A stretch of DNA of 64,000 nucleotides from Rosellinia necatrix (lineage: Eukaryota > Ascomycota > Sordariomycetes > Xylariales > Xylariaceae). The position numbers and the translations under genes were made by a program. The DNA lies in assembly GCA_021209875.1 (NCBI GenBank), contig JAGYVD010000006.1:3162001-3226000 (forward strand), in the 5' to 3' direction. The notes under the pieces were generated by a model. It had not been told where the DNA came from. It was given only the letters and a program-made list of their open reading frames with translations, and searched no databases. Position 1 is the first letter of the stretch. The number at the start of each line of letters is the position of its first letter. Shown one piece after another: positions 32,801 through 46,300 of the stretch.

Positions 32801-34757
32801 ATTTTATATATTAATTTTAAATTTTTATTAGCTGTAATAATTAACAACTTATATTATTATTATTATTAAACGTTAAAAGCGATTTTAAATAATATAATAA
32901 GCTTTAATTAAAACTAATACTTTTATAAACTAATAGCTGTTAAAGCTAATATAAAATATTAAAACTTATTAAAATTTAATTTTAGTTATATTTATTTAAA
33001 TATAGTATTTATGTTTAATAATTATTATATATATTATTAAAATTGCTATTTATAAAATATATTTATTATATTTTTAAATATTTAAATTTATATAAAATAT
33101 TTTATTAAAATTAGCGCTGTTTTTTTAATTAATTAATAAATTTAGCTTTAATTATAAAAACTAAATTAATTATATATTTAATAGCTTTTAATTTATTTTT
33201 AAGCATTTTAATAATTATAAAAACAAATTATTTTTAAAATAAAGTTTAGTTTGTTTTTAAAAATAAGTCCGACTTATTATTATTAACTATTATTTTTAAT
33301 TTTTGTTTTATAAAATTAAATAAATATGTTTAAAAAATATTTAAATATAATTTAAATTTTTATAACTTATATTATTATTATATTTATTTTTAGCAGATCT
33401 AATATTATAATTAATAATTTATTTAATAGCTAGCAAAAATATTTAAACTAAAGCTAGTTTAATAAAAGCAGAAAAAAAACAGTAATATATTTAAAATAAA
33501 TATATAAAATTACTAAAAAAATATAATAGTTATATTTTTATAGCAGTATTAATATAAGCAAATATAAATAAAATAATTTTTTAATATAATTAAATTTTAA
33601 TAAAGTTTATATATATTTTATAATTTTTATAATATTTATATTAATTTTAATAAAATAATAAGTTTTTAAGCAGGTTTTATTAAACTAAAAGCAAATTATT
33701 AACTAGTTTTTTAATATATATAAATTATATAAAATTAAATTTAAATTAATTAATATTAAAATTAATATATAAGTTATTAATTTAATTAAAATATTATATT
33801 TTTTAGTTTATTATAAAGCTAGAATATTTTAGTTTAGCTGTTTTTACGCGAAATATTTTATATATTTATATAAAAACTATTAGTTTAAAACATATTTAAA
33901 GTTATATTTAATTTATTTATAATTTTAATTATTAATAATTATATTTTAATATTTTTAAGCTTTATTAATTATTTTATTATTTTTTAAACTTTAATAAATA
34001 TTAAAAATAATATATTATATAATAATAACGCTGTTGAAAAAAAATATATAGTTTTTAATTAGGCCCGCGATATTTTTAACTTTTAGTATTATTTACGTTA
34101 TAATAAAACTATTAAATAAAACAGCTAAATATATTAATTAAGCTAAAATAATAAAATAAAAAATTAGATTTAAACTTTTAAATAATATTAAAAAAATATT
34201 AAAGTTTTTATTAATTTTATAGCTTAATTTAATAATAAAATTAATATTTTTAAATATTATATTAAAAAAAGCTTAAGTATTAATTTAACTTATAATTTTA
34301 AATCAGCAGCTTTAACAAAAAATTATTTATATAACAGCAGGCCGTTAAATAATATAGTTTTTTAAATCTAATATTAATTAATATAATAATATAATTATAA
34401 TAATAGCTATATAATTATTATAATAATTTAAAATATTATTTTTATATTAAATTAATTAAATTTATTTTAAATAATATATATATATTTATTTATAATTAAT
34501 ATAATAATTAATATAATAATTAATATATATATTTAGTTTATTTATATAATTATAATATATGCTAAATTTTTATATTTATAAATTTTTAAAATTTATAATT
34601 TTATTATTAAGCTTTTATAAGCTTTTATAAGCTTTAAGCTTTTATAAGCTCTTATAAGCTTTAGGCTTTGCTAAAAGCCCAGCCCATGCTGAAATGGGCC
34701 CCCAAAGCCCATTTAGGCCGTGGGTTCTTGGCAATTAGGCTGGGCCCGACAACCCTA

Positions 34758-34765
34758 CTTCCAAC
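34758..34765. repeat. Right 8-bp target-site duplication
   Basis: CTTCCAAC, the partner of 22892-22899, directly outside the right terminus. Confidence 0.85.
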
Positions 34766-35649
34766 CCAAATATAAACCGTGTAAGTGTCCGTGCCGTACG
34801 TGCCGTATACTAGCGTATCCATGTCCCGACGAGAGAGTGGGGTCAGGTACAAACCACACAGTAACTAGTTACCTACTAAGTAGCTAGAAGTCCTTACAAC
34901 ACGACAATGATAAAACTGAAGAGCGCAGCTACATAAACTCAGAAAAGAAAACTGAGATATAATAAAGCAAATTAGGTACTACTGCGAAAGGAGTCCCCAG
35001 ATAAAAATATCAAGAGAAAGTTGAATTATGTGAACTGAAATATACCATTAAACGAGGGTATGCGGGTTCTATTGGGTAGATCGTATGACATACCGCTATT
35101 ACACGAAAAACACGGTTACAGAACCCCACCAAACCAGATCTTTCCGTCTTCGGCTGAGTCCATATATTTTGTGCAATAAGAATACAGACTCTGCTGTAAA
35201 AGCCGCCACTTTAACCCTCCGCTTTCGTATGGTTGCATTCTTAGGAGTTTGACATAAAACAACGAACCTTGACAAGGAAAGGACATGAGATTTTAAGCCT
35301 GAGCTTCCTATTCGGCAGAATATCTAGCCAACGCATCTACGGCCCCGCTGTTTTGTTACGGCAACACGCCGTATTTTGACAATATATGGGATCTGACCAA
35401 GCAATGACCTCCAAGCCGATAACATCACTGACAAATATCAAGATCCCCGTTGTTGTAAGATAGGCGCGGGGAGTAAACTTCGAGCATACTGACATGGCAA
35501 ATATCACAACAACAAGTATCGGTGTAGAACTCCACGGGACATATTGAGCTTACGGGGTTAGTTTCAATATTAGTATAACCTTGTAATATTCAGTATAGTA
35601 AAGAGCTTGCGCACTATGTCAAACGGCCAAGGCTGCTCGGGACTTCAGA

Positions 35650-35688
35650 AGCCTGTTAGTCGACTTCTTGTATATACGCCTAACAGGC
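35650..35688. repeat. Inverted repeat (9-bp arms)
   Basis: GCCTGTTAG and CTAACAGGC separated by about 20 bases. It may be a hairpin or the remnant of a small foldback element. Confidence 0.5.
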
Positions 35689-36054
35689 CTTAGACCCAAC
35701 CTATTTACATAAATATGCTATATTGAGGTCTTCGTTCTGTAGGGAAAGCGTGGTATGGGGGGCTCCAATTTCAAATACCAAAATCTCCAATCTTGGAGAC
35801 TTCTATACTAACACGTCAACATTTATACAGGAAATTTGGAGGGCGTCTTTGAGAAATTTCCCAATTAAGGTGTAGAGAGCATTGCATTTTACGCTCGTGA
35901 GATTGACGTCGGTATTAATGTGTAAATGAAGTTGGGTCTAGGCTATGGATTGTCCTTCAATGCATGCCGCAGTATCATGTTCATTTCGTCTACCAACTGC
36001 CGGTTTTAGTCGGAGAGCGCGGAGGCGTTGACGTGACATGGGCTCCTTAGGTGA

Positions 36055-36273
36055 TTAGCCCGCGAACGACGAGTAGCTGTGCCTTGCAAATCGCGTAAAT
36101 TTAAAGGCCTCCGTAGTCCGAAGTTTTTGATATCCGAAGAATTGAGACCCATTCTTCAGAAGTAACAAGGGCAATTCTATGCAAGCAGTACTATTTTTCG
36201 GCTCGGGGGACCACTCGTCATCGTTGACGTGCAAGGTTAATTCCAAGATGGTGGTCGCACCCCACTCCTCAGT
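36055..36273 (-). pseudogene. Relic exon of an unidentified gene
   Basis: A 72-codon frame follows a splice-like TTAG. It reads TEEWGATTILELTLHVNDDEW, continues through CIELPLLLLKNGSQFFGYQK and ends YSSFAG before TAA. It looks like real protein sequence (balanced composition, hydrophobic alternation) but has no start codon. Further on the same strand (about 35,910-35,700) two more protein-like pieces occur (VKCNALYTLIGKFLKDALQI and RLEILVFEIGAPHTTL), interrupted by stops. I do not recognise the family. A decayed gene is likely; an intact gene with unseen introns is not excluded. Confidence 0.35.
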
Positions 36274-36642
36274 CTAACTAGCCCCTTTTTTCTCGAAGAA
36301 TATCAGCAATCTTGAGGCAATATCTCAAGCGGCTTTTGAATATTATAAGGGCCAGCGGCACGCAAAATAATAGTATTATATTGCTGGCTACAGCTAATAC
36401 GACAAGGATTCCAAATTGGGACCAATATGTGATTTTAATTTTTTAGTTAGTAAGAAAAAAAGTGAAGCTAATAATACAGCAGTTTATAAATAAAAGCATA
36501 AAAAATCTAGTAGGTTATTAGTAGATTTTTAAATAAGTTTGTAAAATAATGTACTTTTATATTTTAATTTGTATTTTTATATTTTAATAACTTTTCTTTT
36601 TATATTTAATTATGTTTTTATAATTATTTATTAAAATATTTA

Positions 36643-36845
36643 TAAGAGGTGCACCATAGGGGTATAAAATATGTATTATAAAAAATTAAAAACTAGCAAA
36701 TCTAGGCTAAGCCAAAGTTTTACTTAAGTGTAGGCTAAGGCCTATATATATAAAGCTAGGCCTAATTAAGTTGTATATATAGCTATGGGCTATAGCACCC
36801 CAAGCGAAGGGCTTATATAAGCGTTTTTTTTATACGCGCGTATTA
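36643..36845 (+). repeat. Element X left LTR (203 bp)
   Basis: Starts TAAGAGGTGCACCATAGGGG and ends CGCGCGTATTA. It holds GGCTTATATAAGCG, a TATA box inside a palindrome. It is the least mutated X copy at its left end: positions reading GGGG or CACC here are AAAA or TATT in the right copy. Confidence 0.8.
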
Positions 36846-39800
36846 AAAAGCCGCGCCGATTAAAAAGTTCTGTTAACTTTAGCAGAATTTATTATATAAT
36901 TTATTATAGTCGGCTTTTTTTTTTAACGTTTATTTATATAGTAAAATACAGACCGTGTTAATTTTAATATTTTTTAATAAGCTTTTATTATATTAAAGTT
37001 ATTTTTCTATTATTTATTAATTATATTTATAATTTTATCTTTTTATTTAATAAAATAATTAAAGCTGTTATGTTTTTAATTAAAATAATGCTTAAAAACG
37101 ATTTTTATTTTATATATATATTTTTTGCCGAGATTTTGTTTAGCTTTTATAAGTTTAAATAGCAGCATTTATTGTTTAAAAAGTTAAGTTTTTTAAAATT
37201 ATATATAAATACTTTATAAAATTATTAAATAAATATAAAATTATTAAAAAGTTTAATTTATAAGCTAGGTTTTTATTTATTATTTAATTGTTTAAAGTTT
37301 TAATTTTTATTAAAAATATTTTTTAATAATCAACTAAGCAAATAATATTTTTATATAAGCATAAATAAATTTAATTTTTTTATTAAATTTTAATAAGCAG
37401 TATTTAATGTTATAAATATATTTTGCTGCGGCTTAAATAAAGTTTATTATTAAATAAATGTTTTAATATAAATATTTATAAAAAAACATATATTTAAAAT
37501 TTTTAAATATTATTAAAATTAACTAATATTTTTAATATATTAAATAATTTAAACTTAAATAATTGTTTATAAAAATTAAATATATAATATTATTATATAT
37601 AATATTTAAGTTTTATTATAAGAAAATATAATATTTATTTAATCTGCTTTTAATTTAATAAATATATAATATTATATTATTATTTTAATTGTTTAGTTTT
37701 TATGTTTTAACAGGCTGTTTATTTATAAATAATATATAGCTGTTATTATTAGCTTAATATTAAATAATTTTTATATATTTTATTAAAAATAAGATATAAA
37801 CTTTTAGTTTTAATTAAAAATAATTTTTTAAAAATGCTTTAGTTATTTAATAAAGTTGTTTAATTAAAGCGGTGCTTTATTTTTCTGTTAGATATTTTTA
37901 TATTTAAAAATTAATAATATATGTTTTAAAATAAAGCATAAAACTATTATTATAATATTATATATATTAAAATATAGTTCTTTTTGTTTAGCTGTTAAAA
38001 ATATTTTTAATTTTAATTTTTAAAAGTGCTAAAATAAAGTTTATATTTATAATATATATAAATAATAAGTTTTTAAGTTTAATTAATTTTAGCTTTTTAT
38101 AAATAGCTATTTATTAATTTAGTTTAAATTATATATATTATAATATTTAATATAATCTTTTATTATTTATATTTTATTAGCTATTATAAATAGTTTTAAT
38201 GTTTATATTATTTATTAAGTACTGTAGTACTGTTTTTTATTATGCGTTTATTTTAAAATCTTTTTAATTATACTGATTAAAATATATAAATATTTTCTAT
38301 TTACGTATATATTATATATTAGTTTATTTATAATAATATTAAAAACATACTTAAGCTTAAAATAAACCGCCACGTTTTTATTGCTTTTTTTTTTAAAAAA
38401 TATTTTTAAATTTTTTAATATTTATATATATTTTAAGTTTTTTGTATATGCTGCCGAAAATTTGTTTTTAAAGTTTTATTTACAATTGCTTCTAATATAA
38501 ATATATAAAACGTAGCTTTTAATTTTTTATATTATATTTAGCATTAGTTTATTGTTTGTTTTTATTAGTTTTCTGTTTATTTTTAAATATTTAATATTAT
38601 TTATAAATAACTAAAAGCGTTTAATATATAGTTTAGCTTATTTAGCAAATAATATATATATAGTTTATATTATAATAAATAAATAAATAAATTAATTAGT
38701 TTATAATTAACGCGTTTAATAGCGGCGGTTTTTAAAGTTATTTATTTAATAATATTTTTAATAGCTAAATAATTTATTAAAATAATTATTAGTTTTTATT
38801 AGATTATATTATTATATACAGTTTTTAGCTGTTTAAACTTAATATATTATGTTTAGTTTTAAAAGTTTATAGTTTATTTTTGCGTTAGCTAGTAATTTAT
38901 TTTAATATATTATTAATTAAACGTTAATATTAAAGATTTTTTTTAGTTTTTATATATTTTTAGTTTTAAATAATAAATAATTATTTTAAAACTTTTTATA
39001 TTAATTTATTAATTTATAAAAATAATTTTTATATAAGTTATAATACAACAAAGTAGTTTTTTTATATATAGTATTTTATGCAGCTTTAAATAAAACTATT
39101 TTTAAAGCAGTTAGTTTATAATATTTAATTTTTATATATGTTTTGCGCTTATTTAGTTTTTTTGTTTTAATACGTTTTGTTAGCTTATTTTTAGCTAATA
39201 AAGCGGCTTTTTTTTTTTGCAGCGGCTTAAGTAGCTTTATATAATATAAAATCAAGCTACATAGAAATTTTGTCGCGCTTATATATTGTTTAAAAGCTTT
39301 TAGTTAATTTAAAAATATTAAGTTGCATATTATTATAACACAGCTTTTTAATATTATTATTTTAAACATATTTATTGTAAATCTAAATAAGTTTATTAAA
39401 AAATAGCTATATGTTTATTTTTAAATAATTTAAATATAATTTTTAAATATTTTTTATATTGTTTAATAACACCTAAAAACATTACCACACCCCTTATAAA
39501 CACCCCATAATATTTTTAATATATTTTAAAAAATTGTTTATATAATATAATACATAAGCTAAAAATTATAAAATTTTATTACTGCAACACGGTATTTTTT
39601 ATTTTTTAAGCTTATTATTATAAACTGGTTTTAAAGTTTAAATATATTAAAACTAATAAAAAATATTATTATATTAATAATACTTATAAAATGCTTTTTT
39701 TAAAAGTTTAATTATTTCTATTTATAATAATAATAGATAGTTATTTAATATAGCTATTTTATTAAAATTTCTTAAGTTTATAATTATTTAGTTTTTTATA

Positions 39801-42800
39801 TTATTATATTTAAAAGTTCTGTTTTATTTAATCTTAATTATTATATTATAAATATAAAATATATAAATAAAATTAATTTATTAATTTATTTTATATGTTT
39901 TTTTATAAAATTTATTATAAAATTTATAAAAAAATCTATATTTTTATAACTAAAATAAATATATATAATTTATAAGCTTAATGCTTTGGTTTTATTAATT
40001 TTTATTAAAAAGCTTTTAATTGTTGTTTAATTAATATATTAATTATTTTTTATTTTATTAAATATTAAAAGCTTTAGTTATTTTTTAAATTTTTAGTTAC
40101 AAACGTTTTTTAATATATATATATATATACTTATAAAAATAATTATTTTTAATATAAATATAATTTTAAAGATTTTAAAACGTCTTGTTTTTAATATTAA
40201 TATATTTTTATTTTTTGTTTAAAAAGTTTATTATATTCTTTATAGCATTTATAAGCAGCGTTTTAAAAAAAATATAATTAAATAAGCTTTTATAAAATCG
40301 CCGATTTTATTTAATATTAATATATTAAATAAAAATATATTATTTATTATTACTGCTATAATTATTAAAATTATTTTAAACTATATATTTATATAAATTA
40401 ATATTTTAATTTAATTAAATATTTATAAAAGGTATTTTTTTTATAAATATAAAAGTATTATTAAAAATAGTTTTATATTAGCAAGTATAGCTGCAGCAGC
40501 AATTGTTAATACGTTTAAAGCTTTTTTATAGTTGTAATAAAATATTGTTAATTTTTATTTTTTATATTATATTTATTTTAACGCTTTTAATAATTATAAC
40601 GTGTTTTTTAAACGTATTAATTATTAATATTATATATAATATTTTTATATTAATAATTATATTTATAGCTGCTAAAATAGTTTTAATATAAAAAACTAAA
40701 ATTATAATTAGTAAATAAAGCTTTATATTTAACAGCTATATAAGCTTTTTGTTTTATTTTAAAGTTCATTTTTTTTTTTATTATTTTTTTATATATTTAT
40801 ATTTTTAAGCTTAAATATTAAATTTTAATTAACACTTATTTAAAGTTAAAAATTAAATTATATTAGTTTTACAGCTTATAATTGCTTTATATAAAAAAAA
40901 ATTATTTTTAAAAAGTAGGTTAAATTTTAGTTTTTTATTATTTAGTTTTTTATAGAATTTTTATTTTATTAGTTTTTTTATCGTTAGTTTTTTATAAACA
41001 AATAAAAACTTAGCTTATTTTTAAATTTAATTAGCTTTAGTTTAATATTTTAAAAAATCTGCGTTATTTTTTATTATATGTTTTAAAATATTTAAAAAGC
41101 TTTATTAATATATATTATATTTATATTTAAATTAACATATATTTTTATTTTATTGTTTGTTTTAAAATCTTATATGTTAAATTATAACTAGGTATAACAT
41201 ATATATTTTTATTTTTTTTATTTATATAAAAAGTTTTTAATATATTTTATTTTTTAATAGTTTATAAATAATTAATAGTTTTATTTAGTTAATTATTTTT
41301 GCTTAAAATATACTATTGTATTTTTATTATATTTTTCTAAATTATTTAAAATATTATAAATATTTAAAAATAAATTGCAAAATAGTATTAATATAATATA
41401 ATATTTATATATATATTTTTAAAGTTAAATAAAAATAATATATTTAATTTTTAAAATAAATATTAAGTTTATATTTATATAAGTGTTAAATTTTTTATTA
41501 TTAGTAATAAATTTTTATAGTATTAATAAGTTATTAAATTTGCTATTAATTAATATAACGTTTTAAATATATTATTTTTTTTATTTTTAATAAATAATAA
41601 TTTAATTAATTCTTATTAGTTTTTTAAAAAATAAACTTTATTGTTTTAATTATTAATACGATTTTTATTATTATAATTATTTTTGCTGCGTTAATTATTA
41701 TTTTTAATTATTAATTATTTTTATTAAAGTTATAGTTTTTATAATTTTATGTTTTTATAAAAAGCTAGGTAAATAATTGTTTTATTAGTTTTAATTATAT
41801 TAATTATTATAGTTATATTTATTGCTGTTATAAGATTATTAGTTTTTATTATTATTTTTTAATACTGTTTTTTAATCGGTTATATAAGCGATTTTTAATT
41901 AGTTTTAAAATAGCGATTATTTTTAAAAAAATCTAGGTTAATATATATATTTTAAATATTAAAATTATTAATTGTATAAAATATGTTATGTTTTTTGGCT
42001 GCCGATTATTTTTTAATTAAGTTTAATAAATTTTTTAATTTTAAAAATATATTTTTTATTTGCTGATTTTAAAAAATAGTTTTAAAACTATTTAATTTTT
42101 AATTTTATATTGTTATAAATTTACGTTATTATTTTATATTAGTTGCTGTTATTAATATTTAAAATATTTATAGAATAAATATATTTTAATTGTTTTTATA
42201 TATATTAAAATAAAATATATAAGTTTTAATATATATTATAAAATATTAAATAATTAATTTTAAATTTATAAATAATTATATTAGCGTTTAATATAAAACG
42301 TTGTTATATTATTTTAATTATTTAGTTTATATTTTTATAACGTAGCTTTATATATATAATAAAGCTTGATTTATTATTTTATTATAAAACTATTAGTTTT
42401 ATAAAAATATTTAAAATAAAAACAAAATTTTTATTTTATTTTATATTATATTTTTTATTTTTAAAATAAAATAAATAGTTTATAAAAAATATATATTAAT
42501 CAAAATAATATTTTTTTCCTATTATTATATTAAAATTATTAAAGTTATTACATAATAAATTAAATATCTTAATTTTTTTTTTATTTTAATATTTTTATTA
42601 TAAGTATTTATAAATTAAATTTTTAATAAATTAGAACTTTTTATTTATCTTTTTTTATTTATTTGTTTTATTTATATCATAATTAAAGTTTAATAAATAG
42701 TTAAATAAGTTTAAATTAACAAATGCTTTTATTTTTATATTTTTTAAAAGTTTTTAAAATTTTTAAGCTATATAAATAATAATTAGTTTAATAATATGCT

Positions 42801-43078
42801 GCTTTATTATTTTTAGCTTATTATTTAGTTATTTATTAATATAAGCTTTTTTATATAAATTATTTCTTTTTGTTGTGTTTTTTTATAGTTAATTGCAGCA
42901 TAGTTTTATTTTTTAAATTTAAACTTTATTTTATTATTTTAAATATATTTTATATAATAGCTTATATTTTTTTAAAGCTTTTATATATTTATTATTTTAA
43001 ATAAAAAATAAATAATAATATATTAATTTAAGCTTATTTTTTAAAGTTTTTTTTTTAATTTATTATTTTAAACAGTTG

Positions 43079-43083
43079 CTGTT
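43079..43083. repeat. Target-site duplication of element Z (left)
   Basis: CTGTT, matching 49926-49930. Confidence 0.8.
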
Positions 43084-43382
43084 TGTTGCACTAGTCACAA
43101 ATAAGAAGTCAAGGCTTTAGCAATAAGTGATGTATTATACGAAAAATCTACAGATAAAAAAGGAAAGAGTAAGTGGGAGAAATTAGCCCACTAGAATTCT
43201 GGCTAAGTGCAGGTGTGTGGGGTAGGTCCAGTCTATGCGTTATGTGCACTAGTTGGCAATAGGTGTACAGATATTAGTCCGTGCTATATGTATTAGCTAA
43301 TTAATTATCTGTGACTAGTTAGCAACAGGTATACAGATATTAGTTCGTGCCATATGTATTAGCTAACTAGTTATTTGTAACT
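43084..43382. repeat. Element Z left LTR (299 bp)
   Basis: Starts TGTTGCACTAGTCAC and ends GTAACT. Carries an AGAATTC core and a 66-bp internal tandem repeat. Its first half keeps G/C while its second half is mutated. Confidence 0.9.
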
Positions 43383-46300
43383 ACCCCCCCCTTTAAAAAA
43401 AAAACGGCTTATTTTTTAAGTTGTGTTTATATTTAAACATATAACTTTTTAGTATGCTTTTTAGCAAAAAAAAAAATTGCTTTAAGTTTTTATTTTATGC
43501 CACGTTTTTTAGGCCTTTATATTATTAAATTATTATATAAGTTTTTTATATTATATTATTAACTTTTTTATTTATTATTATATTTATTTTTATTTCCGCT
43601 TTATTATTTTTATTATATTACTTTATTGTTATTTTTATATGCTGCACTCGACTTATTATTTTCTGCAGCTTTAAACTAATTTTTTAAACGTTTTAAAAGT
43701 TCTGCTGCATTTAAATATTTTTTATAAAATTTTTTTAATAATTTTACGCTGTTTTTAAAATTTTAAGCAGGATATTATTTGTTGTTAGTTTTTATTTTTT
43801 TAAATTACTTAATATTATAATTTTTTATAGTATATTTTTAACGATTTAATTTTTTTAACTACAAACTTTTTTTTTTTTTTAAGCTTTATTATTTTGCTAT
43901 TTAGGTTATCAGCTTTTTATTTTAGCAATAAGTTATTAAAATATAATTATAGTTTATTAATATAATAACAGTTTATTATTTTTATAAAAAAAACGTTTAA
44001 TATAAAAATATTATTATTTTTATTAATTATTTTAAACTTTTATTACGTTATAAAAGTCCAGCTTATTAAATAATCGGTTAGTTTTTACGATTATTTTTTT
44101 TTAAATTAGTATATAATTATTTATATTAAAATTAAATTTTTTTATTTATAATTAGCTTACTTAATTATATAAGTTTAAGTTTAAATTAAATATTTTTTAT
44201 TAAATCTATAAACTAAGCGATTTTTTTGTTTTGTTTTAAGCTTCCGTTTTAAAGTTTTTTTTTTTTTTAAAAGCTTTTTAACTTTTTGCTGCAGTTTAAT
44301 TTTTTAATTAAAATAAAAAACATTAAAAATTTTATTTCTGCTTTATAAAATAATATGTTTATTAATTTATATAGTAGTACTATTTATATGTAATTTATTA
44401 TTAAAATATGTTTAAACTAATCGTTTTAATAATAATTAATATATAGTCGCAGTTATTAATTTAAATATTTGTTTATAATTTCTGCTTGTTTTATAGTTTT
44501 ATAATAGCTAGCAAAAGCTAAAATATATTTTATATTTATTAGCTTATATAATTTATTTATAAATACTAAAATAAATTATAAACTTTAATTTAAAATTATT
44601 ATTATTAATATATTAAATATTTAAAATAGCTTTTTATAATATATTTTAACTGCGTTTATTGCAATAGCTTATATAATATATAAAATCGTCCAAGCTTTTT
44701 TTTTTAATTAGTTTATTATAATAAACACGTTATTATAACTATATTTATTTTAAAGCATTTGTTTAAAATCTATTATTAAGTATTACTACACGCGGTTAAA
44801 TATTAACAGAAGTTTTAATTTATTTAAAGTTTTATCGTGTAATATTTTTGCTAAGCGGTATTTTATATAGTTTACTATATAAATATTATAACTGTTTATT
44901 AGCTTAAACTATTAATATTTTTTTAACACTAGTTTCTTAGTTTTACGTTTTTTTAAATATGCTGTAAATATATAGTTATAGATTTTTTATATTAACTTAG
45001 TTTTTAAATATAAATAGTTTAATACTACTAGTTATTTATTTATTATTGTTAATCTATTTATTATTTGCTAAAAATTATTATTTTTAGTTTTTTTAGCTTT
45101 ACGTTAATAAATTTTTATATTAAAGTTTTCGCGGTTTTTTTTTAATATTTTTTTAATTAGTTTAAGTTTTTTTAAATTTTTTAGTTTTTTATATAAATAT
45201 ACTACTAATATTTAGCAGTTATATTTTATTTAACTTAAAATATATCTTATAGTATTATTTACAAGTTAAAATATTATTAAATATTTTTAAACTTTTTTTG
45301 TTTTTTATATTAACAGATTTTTTATTTTTAAAATAAAATATTTGCAACTATATTTTTTTTTAATTAAAAATAATAAAAAATCGTATTTTAAAAACAAGTT
45401 AATTTATTCTACTTATTATAAATTTAAATATTATTTCGTGCTAAAATGTTTTAAAGCTTAATAATTAATAATTATTAAAAAAAGTGTTTTTTATCTGCCA
45501 ACTAGTTTAAGTTGCTATTTTTTTAAAGCTATAGCTACTACTAACATTTTTTTATTAAAAATTTTATAATTTAGCTTAGCATTATATAATATTTTTAAAA
45601 AATAAGCTGTTAAATGTTAATTTTTTTTATATAATTAAAATAATACGCTGAAAGCTACTTTATTAAAAAGTCGGTTTTATTTTAATAAATAAGTTATAAT
45701 TATAATATTTTAATAGTAGTACGAAAGTCAGGGCTTTTTAACACGCTAAAAGCTTTGTTATATTTGTTAATTTATTTAAAAGCTTTTTTTTTTATTAAAT
45801 AGTTTATAAAAAAGCTATTTAATTATATTTGTTTATAAACTTTTTATAAAAGTTATAAAAACCTAGAAAAACTATATATTTTTATAATAATAAATATTTT
45901 TAATTTATTACAGCTTTTATTTTAATAAAATTAACACAGATATTATTAATACTTACTATATAGCTTAAAAACTTAGTCTGCTTTATATAAAATTCTAACT
46001 TTTTTAAATTAGCTTGTAATTCTACGTTTTATAGTTTTAAAACATTTTCTAAACATATATACAATAAGTTTTTATATTATTAAAATAAATAAAAACGTTG
46101 TTTATATATATATTATAAAAATTATTTAAAAATTAAATAATATATTATTAATATATTTTTAAAACATAAAAATTTATTTATTAAACTAAACAAAAAACTT
46201 TATAATAATAGGCCTTATATTTAATATAAAATATAATAAAGTTTTTATTTTTAAATATATTTTAATATAATAAAATATTTATTATATATTAATTTTATAA

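Larger units (their letters stand above)
34766..36420. other. Island of normal composition between AT-rich blocks
   Basis: About 1.65 kb of ordinary base composition, the continuation of the sequence into which the hAT-like element jumped. It holds a relic exon (36055-36273), a neighbouring frame fragment (35,700-35,910, minus) and a hairpin (35650-35688). No intact gene. Confidence 0.6.

Noticed and set aside
36638..36642. ATTTA as a target-site duplication for element X
   Set aside because: Matches 50692-50696 but ATTTA is expected often in such AT-rich flanks; kept only as a weak hint.
40503..40691. Ile/Leu-rich open frames in the AT block (also 46409-46594 and 50709-50903)
   Set aside because: Chance frames in RIP-mutated retroelement interiors; composition explains the hydrophobic look.
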